From positions 1 to 64,000 of the forward strand of contig CACWGK010000001.1 in assembly GCA_902760415.1 (NCBI GenBank): 64,000 nt of DNA, read 5' to 3'. This document shows positions 1-8,306 of the stretch, piece by piece. Numbering within the stretch: position 1 is the first letter of the stretch; each line of letters begins with the position of its first letter. Made by a program: the position numbers and the translations under genes. The notes under the pieces were generated by a model. The model saw nothing but the letters and a program-made list of their open reading frames with translations, made no database searches and was not told the origin of the DNA. The stretch comes from an uncultured Lachnospiraceae bacterium. Lineage in GTDB: Bacteria > Bacillota > Clostridia > Lachnospirales > Lachnospiraceae.

Positions 1-2
1 TA

Positions 3-3000
3 GGTACTGAAATATCGCTCGAATATTCTGAGAATGGTGAAATATGCAGGATGGCCTCTGGAGATGATGAGGCATCTTATCAATATGACGATAATGGAAA
101 CTTTATCGGTGGTACATTTGATGGCAAAACATATAAGTACACCTATGATGCAAATAATTTATTATCATCTATGGAGTTGGTTGGAAAAGGAACAAAAACC
201 TTTGAGTCCAAGAATGGAAGATTTGTCGGTTACACTGACGAATTAGGTAATAAAACTTCATATTCTTATGATGGAGTAGGAAATATAGTGTCGAAGACTG
301 ACGCTTTGGGAAATATAACAAAGTACGAATATGATGGAATGAGTCATCTGACAAAGATTACTGATGCAAGAGGAAATAGCTCTACTTTTTCCTATGATAT
401 ATTTGGAAATCTTATAGAAGAGAAAGATTCACTTGGTAATATCACCAGATATGAATATGACGCAGCTGGAAGAGTTAGTAAAGAGATATATCCTGATGAA
501 AGTACAATCATATATGATTATGACAGACTAGGAAATCTTATAAGTAAGACGCTTCCATCAGGTGATAAAGAAGTATATGAATATGATACTCAGAATAGGA
601 TAGTGGGGGTAGTCTATCCTGATGGTACTGATGAGAAGATTTCATATACATCAGACGGAAAGATTAGTACCGTTACAGATGCTGCTGGTAATACAAATAC
701 ATATGAATATTCGGCTGATAATTTAAGTAAAATAATATCTAATACGGATATTGTCACAGATATAACATATGTAGATAATGAGATTGATAGTATATCTTCT
801 AATGATCTCAAGCTAGATTATTCTTATGATGAAAATGGTAACCTGGTTGAGAAAACGGATGCGTTAGGTAATACTACCAAAATAGAGTATAATCAATTCG
901 ATGAAAAAACAGCAGATATAGATGCTAATGGAAATAAGACAAGTTATGAATATGATGCAGCTGGTAACCAGGTCGCAACAACATACCCTAATGGACTAAA
1001 AGTTGATTTCAAGTATGATGCGCTAGGTCATATTACTGAAGCTTCCCTTGTAGTTGATGGTAAAAAAGCAGTAACTAAAAATGAATATGATGAAGTAGGA
1101 AATCTTATCTCATATATTGATGAATATGGTAATAAAACTTCTTACGAATATGATTCTGAAAATAATCTTATATCTGTAAAGAACAAGAATGATGTTGAGA
1201 TTCAGAGCTATCAATATGACTCTATGGGAAGGGTTACTGTAGAGAAGACTACTTCTACAGAAAAAGTAAATACATATGATATTAGTGGTAATCTTGTAAA
1301 AACTGTAGAAAAAACTATAGGTAAAGATACTCAGGGAAATATCACAGAATATCAATATGATAAGATGGGAAGACTTCTTCAGATTACTGATCCATCTGGT
1401 AATATAACTTCTCAGACTTATGATAAGATGGGTAATATAACATCAGTTACCGATGCGATGGGTGGGGTGACTGAATATTCATATGATCAGAGTTCGAGAC
1501 TCGTGAGTGAGAAGAATCCTATAGGTTCTACCAAAACTTATACATATGACGAATATGGCAATATTGAAACAGTAACTAATAGTCGCGGTCAAAAGACTAA
1601 CTTTAGTTATGATGCGAATGGCAGACTGATTAAAAAGGTTGATGAAGTTGGCACTGTATTATATGAGTATGATGCAAATGGAAATCTTACCAAAGTAAGC
1701 GATGAAGCAGGAAGTATATTAAGAACATACGACTCTATGAACAGAGTGGTTGAATATACTGATGTTAATGGTCGAACAGTTAAGTATGGATATGATGAGC
1801 TAGGTAATATTGTGTCTCTAACATATCCAGGTGGTGAAATTGTGAGGTATAGTTATAACCTCGATGGAACACTTGCGAATGTAATAGATGGCTCAAATAA
1901 TAAAACATCATATGAATACGATAAAGAAGGAAAACTTACAAAACTTGTAAGACCAGATGGCAGTGTAGAAGAAAGAACTTATGATGAATCAGGTAATCTG
2001 ACTAAGTTGCTTGATAAGTCTTCTACGGGAGAGGTGCTGCAAAGCACAGAATATACATATGATGCATATGGTAATATTATATCTTCCAAAGAAGGAAAAA
2101 GTGTAAACACAAGAGATGAGGAGGGATATTCTTATTATATAAAAGAATCAGCAGGTATAGGCTGTGAGGAAGAAACAGATTTGTTCTATGAAGATGATGA
2201 TTCCAAGTATCTATACTCTGAGATGGAGTATGATTCAGCAAATCGACTTATAAGCTTCAATGGCGAAGAAGTTAAGTATGATGCAGATGGTAATATGATA
2301 TATGGACCGCTCAACGGCGAGATGGTTGAGTTTTCATATGATGCACGAAATAGATTAATATCTGTAGGAGATACCAGATACTTCTATGATGCTGAGAATT
2401 ATAGATATAAAGTTGAAACTGATGACTACACTGAAGAATATGTAACTGATAAAGTTAACACTATATCTAGAACTCTCCAGATTATTAAGAGCAAAAAATC
2501 TGTAGATAACGATAATTCGGACTCTATAGTTACTAACTATTATTATGGAACTGGTTTACTATATGATAAGTGTCAGGAAGATATAAGACTGTATCACTTT
2601 AATCATATAGGTAATACAACACTTATAACTGATAAGTCAGGTAATTCTCTATACAGATCGGCATATGGAACATATGGCGAACTTCTGACGATTATAGATG
2701 AAAAGAACTCTAAAGAGATATCAGTAAAAGAATTAAACAGCTTTGGTAATGTAAGATTTCTTTTCAATGGTGAGTTAGGTGTCATCACAGATGATAACTC
2801 ACTCCTATATATGCGTCAGAGATATTATAATACTGAGATTAAGAGATTTATTAATCAGGATGTATTATCTGGAGATATAGAGAATAGCCAAAGTCTTAAC
2901 AGATATGCATTTGTTGAAGGTAATCCTGTAAGCTATACTGATCCTTTTGGATTAAGTAAACTTGTTGAGACGCTAAGAACAATTAACACGGTTTATAACA

Positions 3001-3977
3001 TAATACAGGAAGCTATGGCTAACATGGATAAGCATGATGTCCTAAACATATTAGGATTACTTCCTGTTGTTGGACCTGTTTTTGATGCTTGTAATGCTGC
3101 TTGTTATGCAACCGAAGGCGAGTGGGGAAAGGCGGCGATGAGCCTTCTCTTTATGATCCCGGGAACGGATTTGGTTGGAACAGCTGCTAAGGTTAGTCCT
3201 TATTTAGGAAAGTTTGGAAAGTATGTTACTAGTACTGCTAAGTTCGTAAAGCTGGTCGAAACAGGAACTATGGCTGGTGTAACGGCATATCAAACAGGGA
3301 AAAAGATAGCTAATCTCATAGATACATACGCTACAGAAGGAAAAGATATAGATGTAAACTTCTTCCTTCAGTTGGGAGAGATAGGTCTTGGTCTTGCAGC
3401 AACAGCTTCTTTTGGAAAGACGTTAGCCTCAGATTTAGAAAAATATACAACCTTAAATGAAAAACTTGAATATGCTGCTAATGCCATAAAGAAAGAATCG
3501 AACAGACTTGCAAAGGATAATTCTGGAGCTGCTAAACTGCCAGGTAAGACAATTGATGGCGATGATATAAAACCATCAACCTCAAGTGATAGTAGTTCTG
3601 CAGGAAAATCAGAAGCTGGAAGTACAAACGAAACTGAAATTGGCTCCTATACTATCGAAAATGGTAAAAAGATTACTGCTGGAAAAAATTATAAAGATCA
3701 TTATGTTAGGCACAAAGGATTGTTAACAAAATTAACAAATAAACAATATTCTAAATACAAGGTCGATGGTCAAACTTTTTTGGATGATGTTGGCGTCGTG
3801 ATTGATAAAGGATTAGTAAAATATGATGGACTTGGTACTTTAAAAAAGGAAATGCCTGCGATGAAGATTTATAGAGGAAACGGAAGAACAATTGTAACTA
3901 CAGTGGATGATGAATTTGTAACAATACTTGTAACTGGAGAAGGCTTAGATAAGGCTATACAAATGATTGAACAATAA
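3..3977 (+). CDS. RHS-repeat polymorphic toxin, 5'-partial
   Basis: The frame is open to the left edge, so this is the 3' part of a longer gene. About 950 codons are tandem RHS/YD repeats (YDxxGN, YEYDxxG), which in this family form a shell that encloses the toxin. They end in the usual RHS core boundary (RYYNTEIKRFINQD, then NPVSYTDPFGLS). Next comes a hydrophobic segment with GLLPVVGPVFDACNA and MIPGTDLVG, like the pre-toxin TG-type linker. A low-complexity Ser/Thr/Asp stretch leads into a C-terminal domain of about 110 residues with NYKDHYVRHKG, GLGTLKKEMPAM and IYRGNGRTIVT. That tail resembles small RNase-type toxins of the BECR kind; this is an inference from pattern. The gene is clearly more AT-rich than the housekeeping genes to the right. 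A probable immunity gene follows 10 nt downstream. Confidence 0.9.
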   Translation, partial: GTEISLEYSENGEICRMASGDDEASYQYDDNGNFIGGTFDGKTYKYTYDANNLLSSMELVGKGTKTFESKNGRFVGYTDELGNKTSYSYDGVGNIVSKTDALGNITKYEYDGMSHLTKITDARGNSSTFSYDIFGNLIEEKDSLGNITRYEYDAAGRVSKEIYPDESTIIYDYDRLGNLISKTLPSGDKEVYEYDTQNRIVGVVYPDGTDEKISYTSDGKISTVTDAAGNTNTYEYSADNLSKIISNTDIVTDITYVDNEIDSISSNDLKLDYSYDENGNLVEKTDALGNTTKIEYNQFDEKTADIDANGNKTSYEYDAAGNQVATTYPNGLKVDFKYDALGHITEASLVVDGKKAVTKNEYDEVGNLISYIDEYGNKTSYEYDSENNLISVKNKNDVEIQSYQYDSMGRVTVEKTTSTEKVNTYDISGNLVKTVEKTIGKDTQGNITEYQYDKMGRLLQITDPSGNITSQTYDKMGNITSVTDAMGGVTEYSYDQSSRLVSEKNPIGSTKTYTYDEYGNIETVTNSRGQKTNFSYDANGRLIKKVDEVGTVLYEYDANGNLTKVSDEAGSILRTYDSMNRVVEYTDVNGRTVKYGYDELGNIVSLTYPGGEIVRYSYNLDGTLANVIDGSNNKTSYEYDKEGKLTKLVRPDGSVEERTYDESGNLTKLLDKSSTGEVLQSTEYTYDAYGNIISSKEGKSVNTRDEEGYSYYIKESAGIGCEEETDLFYEDDDSKYLYSEMEYDSANRLISFNGEEVKYDADGNMIYGPLNGEMVEFSYDARNRLISVGDTRYFYDAENYRYKVETDDYTEEYVTDKVNTISRTLQIIKSKKSVDNDNSDSIVTNYYYGTGLLYDKCQEDIRLYHFNHIGNTTLITDKSGNSLYRSAYGTYGELLTIIDEKNSKEISVKELNSFGNVRFLFNGELGVITDDNSLLYMRQRYYNTEIKRFINQDVLSGDIENSQSLNRYAFVEGNPVSYTDPFGLSKLVETLRTINTVYNIIQEAMANMDKHDVLNILGLLPVVGPVFDACNAACYATEGEWGKAAMSLLFMIPGTDLVGTAAKVSPYLGKFGKYVTSTAKFVKLVETGTMAGVTAYQTGKKIANLIDTYATEGKDIDVNFFLQLGEIGLGLAATASFGKTLASDLEKYTTLNEKLEYAANAIKKESNRLAKDNSGAAKLPGKTIDGDDIKPSTSSDSSSAGKSEAGSTNETEIGSYTIENGKKITAGKNYKDHYVRHKGLLTKLTNKQYSKYKVDGQTFLDDVGVVIDKGLVKYDGLGTLKKEMPAMKIYRGNGRTIVTTVDDEFVTILVTGEGLDKAIQMIEQ

Positions 3978-3987
3978 AGGAGAAAAA

Positions 3988-4482
3988 ATGGATAGTATAT
4001 TTATGAATCTATCGAATAATAGTGAAATAACAGATATCATTATATGTGGAACTGTAGACAATGATGATAATATATTTCAATTTTATTTTGATTTGAGAGT
4101 TGTTTATGTTGAATGTGGATCAAATTATTTGAGGTTGGAGTCTGTGAATCAGTATTCGATGTTAAACTTTTCAGTTGTTGATTATATAAAGTTTGATTAT
4201 GAAATAGATGAAGATATGCATAGAGCTAGAAGTTCAGTTAAAGATATTGTCTTAGATAATTCTGGGGCGGTTGGTAATAATATACATGAAATTGTTTTAT
4301 ATGATAGGATTGAAAGAGATATATGTGCTGCGATGAAAATAAGACTTGAAAATGGACAAGAGATTTTTATAGATCCATCTTATATTTTTGGAATTAATAT
4401 AGGGGGAGAAAAACAACATACTATCTGGAAAAATAACTATCACAATATAAATCATATGAATAAAGAATGTATTATACTATGA
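3988..4482 (+). CDS. Candidate immunity protein for the RHS toxin
   Basis: This encodes 164 residues, starting at ATG 3988 behind AAAGGAGAAAAA. An upstream in-frame TTG at 3967 would overlap the toxin stop and has no ribosome site. The protein is acidic and soluble, with no signal peptide or membrane segment (NNSEITDIIICG, KIRLENGQEIFIDPSY). I recognise no named family. The immunity role is inferred from position: it lies immediately after the toxin end, is co-oriented, small and equally AT-rich, as is standard for polymorphic toxin loci. No terminator is seen between the two genes, so they are probably co-transcribed. Confidence 0.7.
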   Translation: MDSIFMNLSNNSEITDIIICGTVDNDDNIFQFYFDLRVVYVECGSNYLRLESVNQYSMLNFSVVDYIKFDYEIDEDMHRARSSVKDIVLDNSGAVGNNIHEIVLYDRIERDICAAMKIRLENGQEIFIDPSYIFGINIGGEKQHTIWKNNYHNINHMNKECIIL

Positions 4483-4669
4483 AATAAATCTGTACTGTAC
4501 AAAAGCCAGTAAAATATATCCAACCACCATCTCATCACTAAATCGGTTTTGTGTATTACGTATGATGTCTGTGAGGGGGGGGAGTGAGTTACGGTTGTAA
4601 CGAGCAAGATATAGTAGTTTTTGCTCAGACAGTATAAAAACTTAAGAGACAAAATAAATGAGGAATATT

Positions 4670-5284
4670 ATGAAGAAAGGCTTATATTCTATATTAATCT
4701 TAGGTATATTATGTCTAGCGTTTGCTGGATATATAATAATACCTAACTTTAATTATTTAATTCTCGGAAAAACGATTGATTTAAATAAGTATATAGAAGA
4801 TAATGGTTCATCACCAGTTAATCTTCCTGAAAATGAGATTGTAACGTTATCTATAAATAAGTGTTACGGAGAGTTTTCACAGAGATCACGTTTGAAGAGT
4901 AGTGATGAGAAGTATTATCTTGTTGAACTGGAAGATAAATCTACAATAGTTGTTGAGGTTGTAGTTTCGAAGAAAACAAATATTGCTATACTTGATAAGA
5001 TAGCCGAGGATACAAAATCTTCTAGAGATAGAACATCATATAGCACCTTAACTTATACTGGTAAGTTGATGGAACTTCATGATAATAAAGTGAATAAGGC
5101 TTACGCGTCTTATGTTGAAGAGTTAAAAAAAGATAAAATACTGGATGATGATGTTAATGTTAGACAGCTAGTTATCAATTCTGGCGGAGAACGCTTTTGG
5201 GGAATTCTTTTAACAGTAATATTTTTATTCTTAGGCGTCCTATTCGTATTTGTTGGAATTAAGTCATTTTTTGTGGAGGTGTAG
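4670..5284 (+). CDS. Small two-helix membrane protein of unknown function
   Basis: About 204 residues. ATG 4670 is preferred because AGGA at 4661-4664 lies 5 nt upstream; the alternative ATG 4658 has only a weak site. An N-terminal hydrophobic helix (YSILILGILCLAFAGYIII) and a C-terminal helix (FWGILLTVIFLFLGVLFVFVG) bracket a polar middle domain, so the middle probably faces outside. The AT-rich composition matches the toxin cassette rather than the alcohol dehydrogenase downstream, so it may be cassette cargo. I do not recognise the family. It may also have nothing to do with the toxin. Confidence 0.65.
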   Translation: MKKGLYSILILGILCLAFAGYIIIPNFNYLILGKTIDLNKYIEDNGSSPVNLPENEIVTLSINKCYGEFSQRSRLKSSDEKYYLVELEDKSTIVVEVVVSKKTNIAILDKIAEDTKSSRDRTSYSTLTYTGKLMELHDNKVNKAYASYVEELKKDKILDDDVNVRQLVINSGGERFWGILLTVIFLFLGVLFVFVGIKSFFVEV

Positions 5285-5335
5285 AATATTATGGCACCCA
5301 CAACATATAATATTATAGAAGAGAAGGAAGAATGT

Positions 5336-6526
5336 ATGTTTACAAGAGTTATAAATGAAGAATATGCAGTTCTGCATAATGCAAATGAGATAGCTAGACT
5401 TGGCCGCAGAGCCCTAATAGTTACAGGAAAGTATTCAGCGAAGAAGAATGGTTCACTGCTTGAGCTTCAGAAGGTACTTAGTGATACAGGTACTGAGTAT
5501 GTTATCTTTGATCAGATCGAGGAGAATCCTTCAGTTGAGACTATAAAGCAGGCAAGAGATATGGGCGTCAGCAAGGGAACTGACTTCTGTATAGGACTGG
5601 GTGGTGGTTCACCTATGGATGCAGCTAAGGCGATTGCAATTCTTCTATATCATAGTGAGAAGGATGTGAATTATCTATATGAGAAGCCAGCTTCTGATGA
5701 AGTGGACGAGTATGGTCATACACTAGCTTATCCTGTTGTTGCGATACCTACTACTTGCGGTACAGGTTCAGAAGTTACTGGTGTGTCGGTTCTGACTCGT
5801 CATGATCTTAAGACAAAGAAGAGTCTTCCACATCTGGTTTTCCCAGAGGTTGCACTTTTGGATCCAAGATATCTGATGTATGCGCCACATAGTGTACTGA
5901 AGAATACATCTATAGATACTATGTCCCATCTTGTAGAGAGCTACATCAACAACAACGCAACTACAGAGAGAAAGGCACTCGTACTTGAGGGACTTAAGCT
6001 GTGGAGTCGCGGCAAGGATGTTATACTCGGAAAGAGACGTGTTGGTTATACGAAGGATGAGCATATCGAAAATGTATCTGACTTCGTTCGAAGAACTCAG
6101 GATCCTGAGAAGGCTGAAGCTGATAAGATTACAGATCTGAAGATTCTTAGTGATATGCTGACAGCCTCAAATATTGCTGGAGAGGCTATAGCTATAACAG
6201 GAACTTCACTTCCTCATGCTCTGAGTTATAGACTTACTTATGAGGCAGGTATCAAGCACGGCCCTGCAACTGGAATCTTCCAGCCAGGATTTATGAGATT
6301 TGCAGATGAGGATACTCAGAAGAAGTTACTTAAAGCGATGGACTTTGCATCACTTGATGAGTTTAAAGCATTTCTTGGAAAGACTTGTGATATAAAAGGA
6401 CTGGGTGATATGCAGTATAGTCTACTGATTGAGAATTCGATTAAGGATATTCTTGCTGATCCAAAACGTATCGAAAAGGTTCCATATCCTGTCGATAGAG
6501 AAGTTTTAGAGAGTATTGTCTCATAA
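5336..6526 (+). CDS. Iron-containing alcohol dehydrogenase family protein
   Basis: A NAD(P)-dependent group III (iron) dehydrogenase of about 396 residues. The nucleotide-binding loop reads GLGGGSPMDAAKA near residue 88. The metal-ligand region has DTMSHLVESY, and further His residues are in LPHALSY and IKHGPA. The position that is often a second His after the first of these is Tyr here. ATG 5336 follows AAGGAAG with 5-nt spacing and gives an N terminus normal for the family; ATG 5291 with GGAGG 11 nt upstream is a weaker choice. Substrate cannot be read from sequence; butanol or lactaldehyde type oxidoreductases are likely in a fermenter. It appears to be monocistronic. Confidence 0.88.
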   Translation: MFTRVINEEYAVLHNANEIARLGRRALIVTGKYSAKKNGSLLELQKVLSDTGTEYVIFDQIEENPSVETIKQARDMGVSKGTDFCIGLGGGSPMDAAKAIAILLYHSEKDVNYLYEKPASDEVDEYGHTLAYPVVAIPTTCGTGSEVTGVSVLTRHDLKTKKSLPHLVFPEVALLDPRYLMYAPHSVLKNTSIDTMSHLVESYINNNATTERKALVLEGLKLWSRGKDVILGKRRVGYTKDEHIENVSDFVRRTQDPEKAEADKITDLKILSDMLTASNIAGEAIAITGTSLPHALSYRLTYEAGIKHGPATGIFQPGFMRFADEDTQKKLLKAMDFASLDEFKAFLGKTCDIKGLGDMQYSLLIENSIKDILADPKRIEKVPYPVDREVLESIVS

Positions 6527-6593
6527 AAAGTTTGAGAAAAAACGGTAATTTTTGTTAAAATTATACGAAATCACAAAATTCTTAAAAAATCGG

Positions 6594-6622
6594 TTGCAAA
6601 TGAAAACCTATTGTAATATACT
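6594..6622 (+). promoter_or_regulatory. Promoter of the tRNA-Lys gene
   Basis: TTGCAA (6594-6599), a 17-bp spacer and TATACT (6617-6622) form a sigma-A-like promoter about 36 nt before the mature tRNA 5' end. Confidence 0.6.
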
Positions 6623-6657
6623 TACGTGGTACTTGAAAGACAGTACTTATACGTAAC

Positions 6658-6730
6658 GGGCCGCTAGCTCATTTGGTAGAGCACCTGACTCTTAATCAGG
6701 GTGTGCGGGGTTCGAGCCCCCGGCGGCCCA
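6658..6730 (+). tRNA. tRNA-Lys (anticodon CUU)
   Basis: All arms fold. The acceptor GGGCCGC (6658-6664) pairs with GCGGCCC (6723-6729). The anticodon stem CCTGA/TCAGG encloses loop CTCTTAA, giving anticodon CUU. The T stem CGGGG/CCCCG encloses TTCGAGC. The discriminator is A6730. No CCA is encoded (the next bases are CTCC), so the CCA-adding enzyme at 42925-44265 is needed to finish the 3' end. It has its own promoter and terminator. Confidence 0.96.
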
Positions 6731-6791
6731 CTCCAGGAGGGCTGAGGACTTTGTGTAGGCAAGGTTTTTGGCCTTTTCTTATGCCCGTTTT

Positions 6792-6821
6792 CATCCGATG
6801 CTAAAAGCGTCGGATGTTTTT
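6792..6821 (+). terminator. Rho-independent terminator after tRNA-Lys
   Basis: CATCCGATGC (6792-6801), loop TAAAA, GCGTCGGATG (6807-6816), with one wobble pair, then TTTTT. It lies just ahead of mnmE. Confidence 0.85.
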
Positions 6822-6871
6822 GTATGAAGCAGTCTTATGAAACATTCTATATGTGTGAAATGGAGTCGAGA

Positions 6872-8305
6872 ATGTACAAGAGTGATACAATCTGTGCTGT
6901 GGCAACTGGCCTTGGTAGGTCGGCCATAGGAATCATAAGGGTGAGTGGTCCAGAGGCAATCCAGATTTGCGACAAAGTATTTGTTGGTAAGAAGCGTATC
7001 TCAGAAATGAAGAGCTTCACAGCTGCATTTGGAAAAATCTGCGATGGGGATAAGGTCCTTGATGAGGCGATAGTTCTCGTGATGAAGGGACCGAAGACTT
7101 ACACCACTGAGGATACCGTAGAGCTTGATCTTCATGGTGGCCCATATGCTCTTCGATGTGTTATGGATCTGCTCGTAACACTTGGTGTGAGAGTTGCTGA
7201 ACCAGGTGAGTTCACGAAGAGAGCTTTTCTTGGTGGCAGGATCGACATGACTGAGGCTGAGGCTGTTATGGATGTGATAAATGCTGAAACCGAAAGGTCG
7301 CTTTCTACATCTTTAAGTCAGCTGTCAGGTAAGCTGCGCGATGAGGTTGTGAGTCTTCGAGAGAAGATACTCTATCATACTGCATTTATCGAGGCGGCAC
7401 TTGATGATCCAGAGAACTATGTTCTTGATGAGGAATATAACCATAAGCTTGAGCAGGAAGTGCGAGAGCTGAAGGCTAGAATAGAGAAGGATCTTTCTAC
7501 TGCGGAAGAAGGAAGGATTCTTAGAGAAGGAATTAGAACTGCGATAGTTGGTAGGCCAAATGTTGGAAAGTCTTCTATGCTTAACCGTCTTCTTGGGGAA
7601 GAACGTGCTATCGTAACTGAGATAGAGGGAACGACGAGAGATACTCTTGAGGAATATGTAAGTATCGGCGGCGCGCTTCTTAGACTTATAGATACTGCAG
7701 GAATCAGAGAGACGGACGATACCGTAGAAAGAATCGGAGTTGATAAGGCGAGAGATGCGATAGAGTCTGCAGATCTTATCCTGATGCTGCTGGATGGAAC
7801 CAGCTCACTCACCGATGAAGATAGAGAGATTATCAGCGGGCTTTCTGGCAAGGAAGTAATCGTTCTCATCAACAAGAGCGATCTATCGGATTCCAGCACT
7901 AAGAGTGATTCAACTAGTCATACTACGCACACTATAATAGAAGAAAATGAATTAACCAGTTGTCTTCAGGATGCAGAAGTGAAGGGATATCATATAATCA
8001 ACACTTCAGCAAAGACTGGTCAGGGAATGGAAGAACTTACTTCTCTTATCGGAGGGCTGTTCTTTAGTCAAGATATAGATTATAATAATCAGGTATATGT
8101 AACCAGGGCTAGACATAAGAATGCACTTACAGTTGCAAGAGATAGTCTAGGTAAAGTACTGGATAGTATAGAAGCAGGTTTAGGAGAAGACTTCCTTACT
8201 ATCGATCTTATGGCGGCTTACGAGTCGCTGGGTGATATCATAGGTGAGACATTACAAGACGATCTCGCCGACAAAATATTTAGTGAATTTTGCATGGGAA
8301 AATAA
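6872..8305 (+). CDS. mnmE: tRNA modification GTPase MnmE
   Basis: MnmE works with MnmG to install 5-carboxymethylaminomethyl groups on U34 of certain tRNAs. The 477 residues hold an N-terminal tetrahydrofolate-binding domain (SDTICAVATGLGRSAIGIIR), a helical domain, and an inserted G domain with GRPNVGKSS near residue 227, DTAGI and NKSD. The chain ends FCMGK, the conserved CxGK tail. ATG 6872 follows GGAG with 6-nt spacing and gives the family N terminus; the open frame starting at 6824 begins just after the T-tract of the tRNA terminator. A stretch rich in Ser and Thr between NKSD and the SAKTG motif is somewhat long for the family. mnmG follows after 1 nt. Confidence 0.96.
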   Translation: MYKSDTICAVATGLGRSAIGIIRVSGPEAIQICDKVFVGKKRISEMKSFTAAFGKICDGDKVLDEAIVLVMKGPKTYTTEDTVELDLHGGPYALRCVMDLLVTLGVRVAEPGEFTKRAFLGGRIDMTEAEAVMDVINAETERSLSTSLSQLSGKLRDEVVSLREKILYHTAFIEAALDDPENYVLDEEYNHKLEQEVRELKARIEKDLSTAEEGRILREGIRTAIVGRPNVGKSSMLNRLLGEERAIVTEIEGTTRDTLEEYVSIGGALLRLIDTAGIRETDDTVERIGVDKARDAIESADLILMLLDGTSSLTDEDREIISGLSGKEVIVLINKSDLSDSSTKSDSTSHTTHTIIEENELTSCLQDAEVKGYHIINTSAKTGQGMEELTSLIGGLFFSQDIDYNNQVYVTRARHKNALTVARDSLGKVLDSIEAGLGEDFLTIDLMAAYESLGDIIGETLQDDLADKIFSEFCMGK

Positions 8306-8306
8306 T

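Noticed and set aside
34..246. Short plus-strand frame inside the RHS gene
   Set aside because: Out-of-frame shadow of the RHS repeats.
5291..5335. Fifteen-residue N-terminal extension of the alcohol dehydrogenase
   Set aside because: The downstream ATG 5336 has a better placed ribosome site and gives the usual family N terminus.
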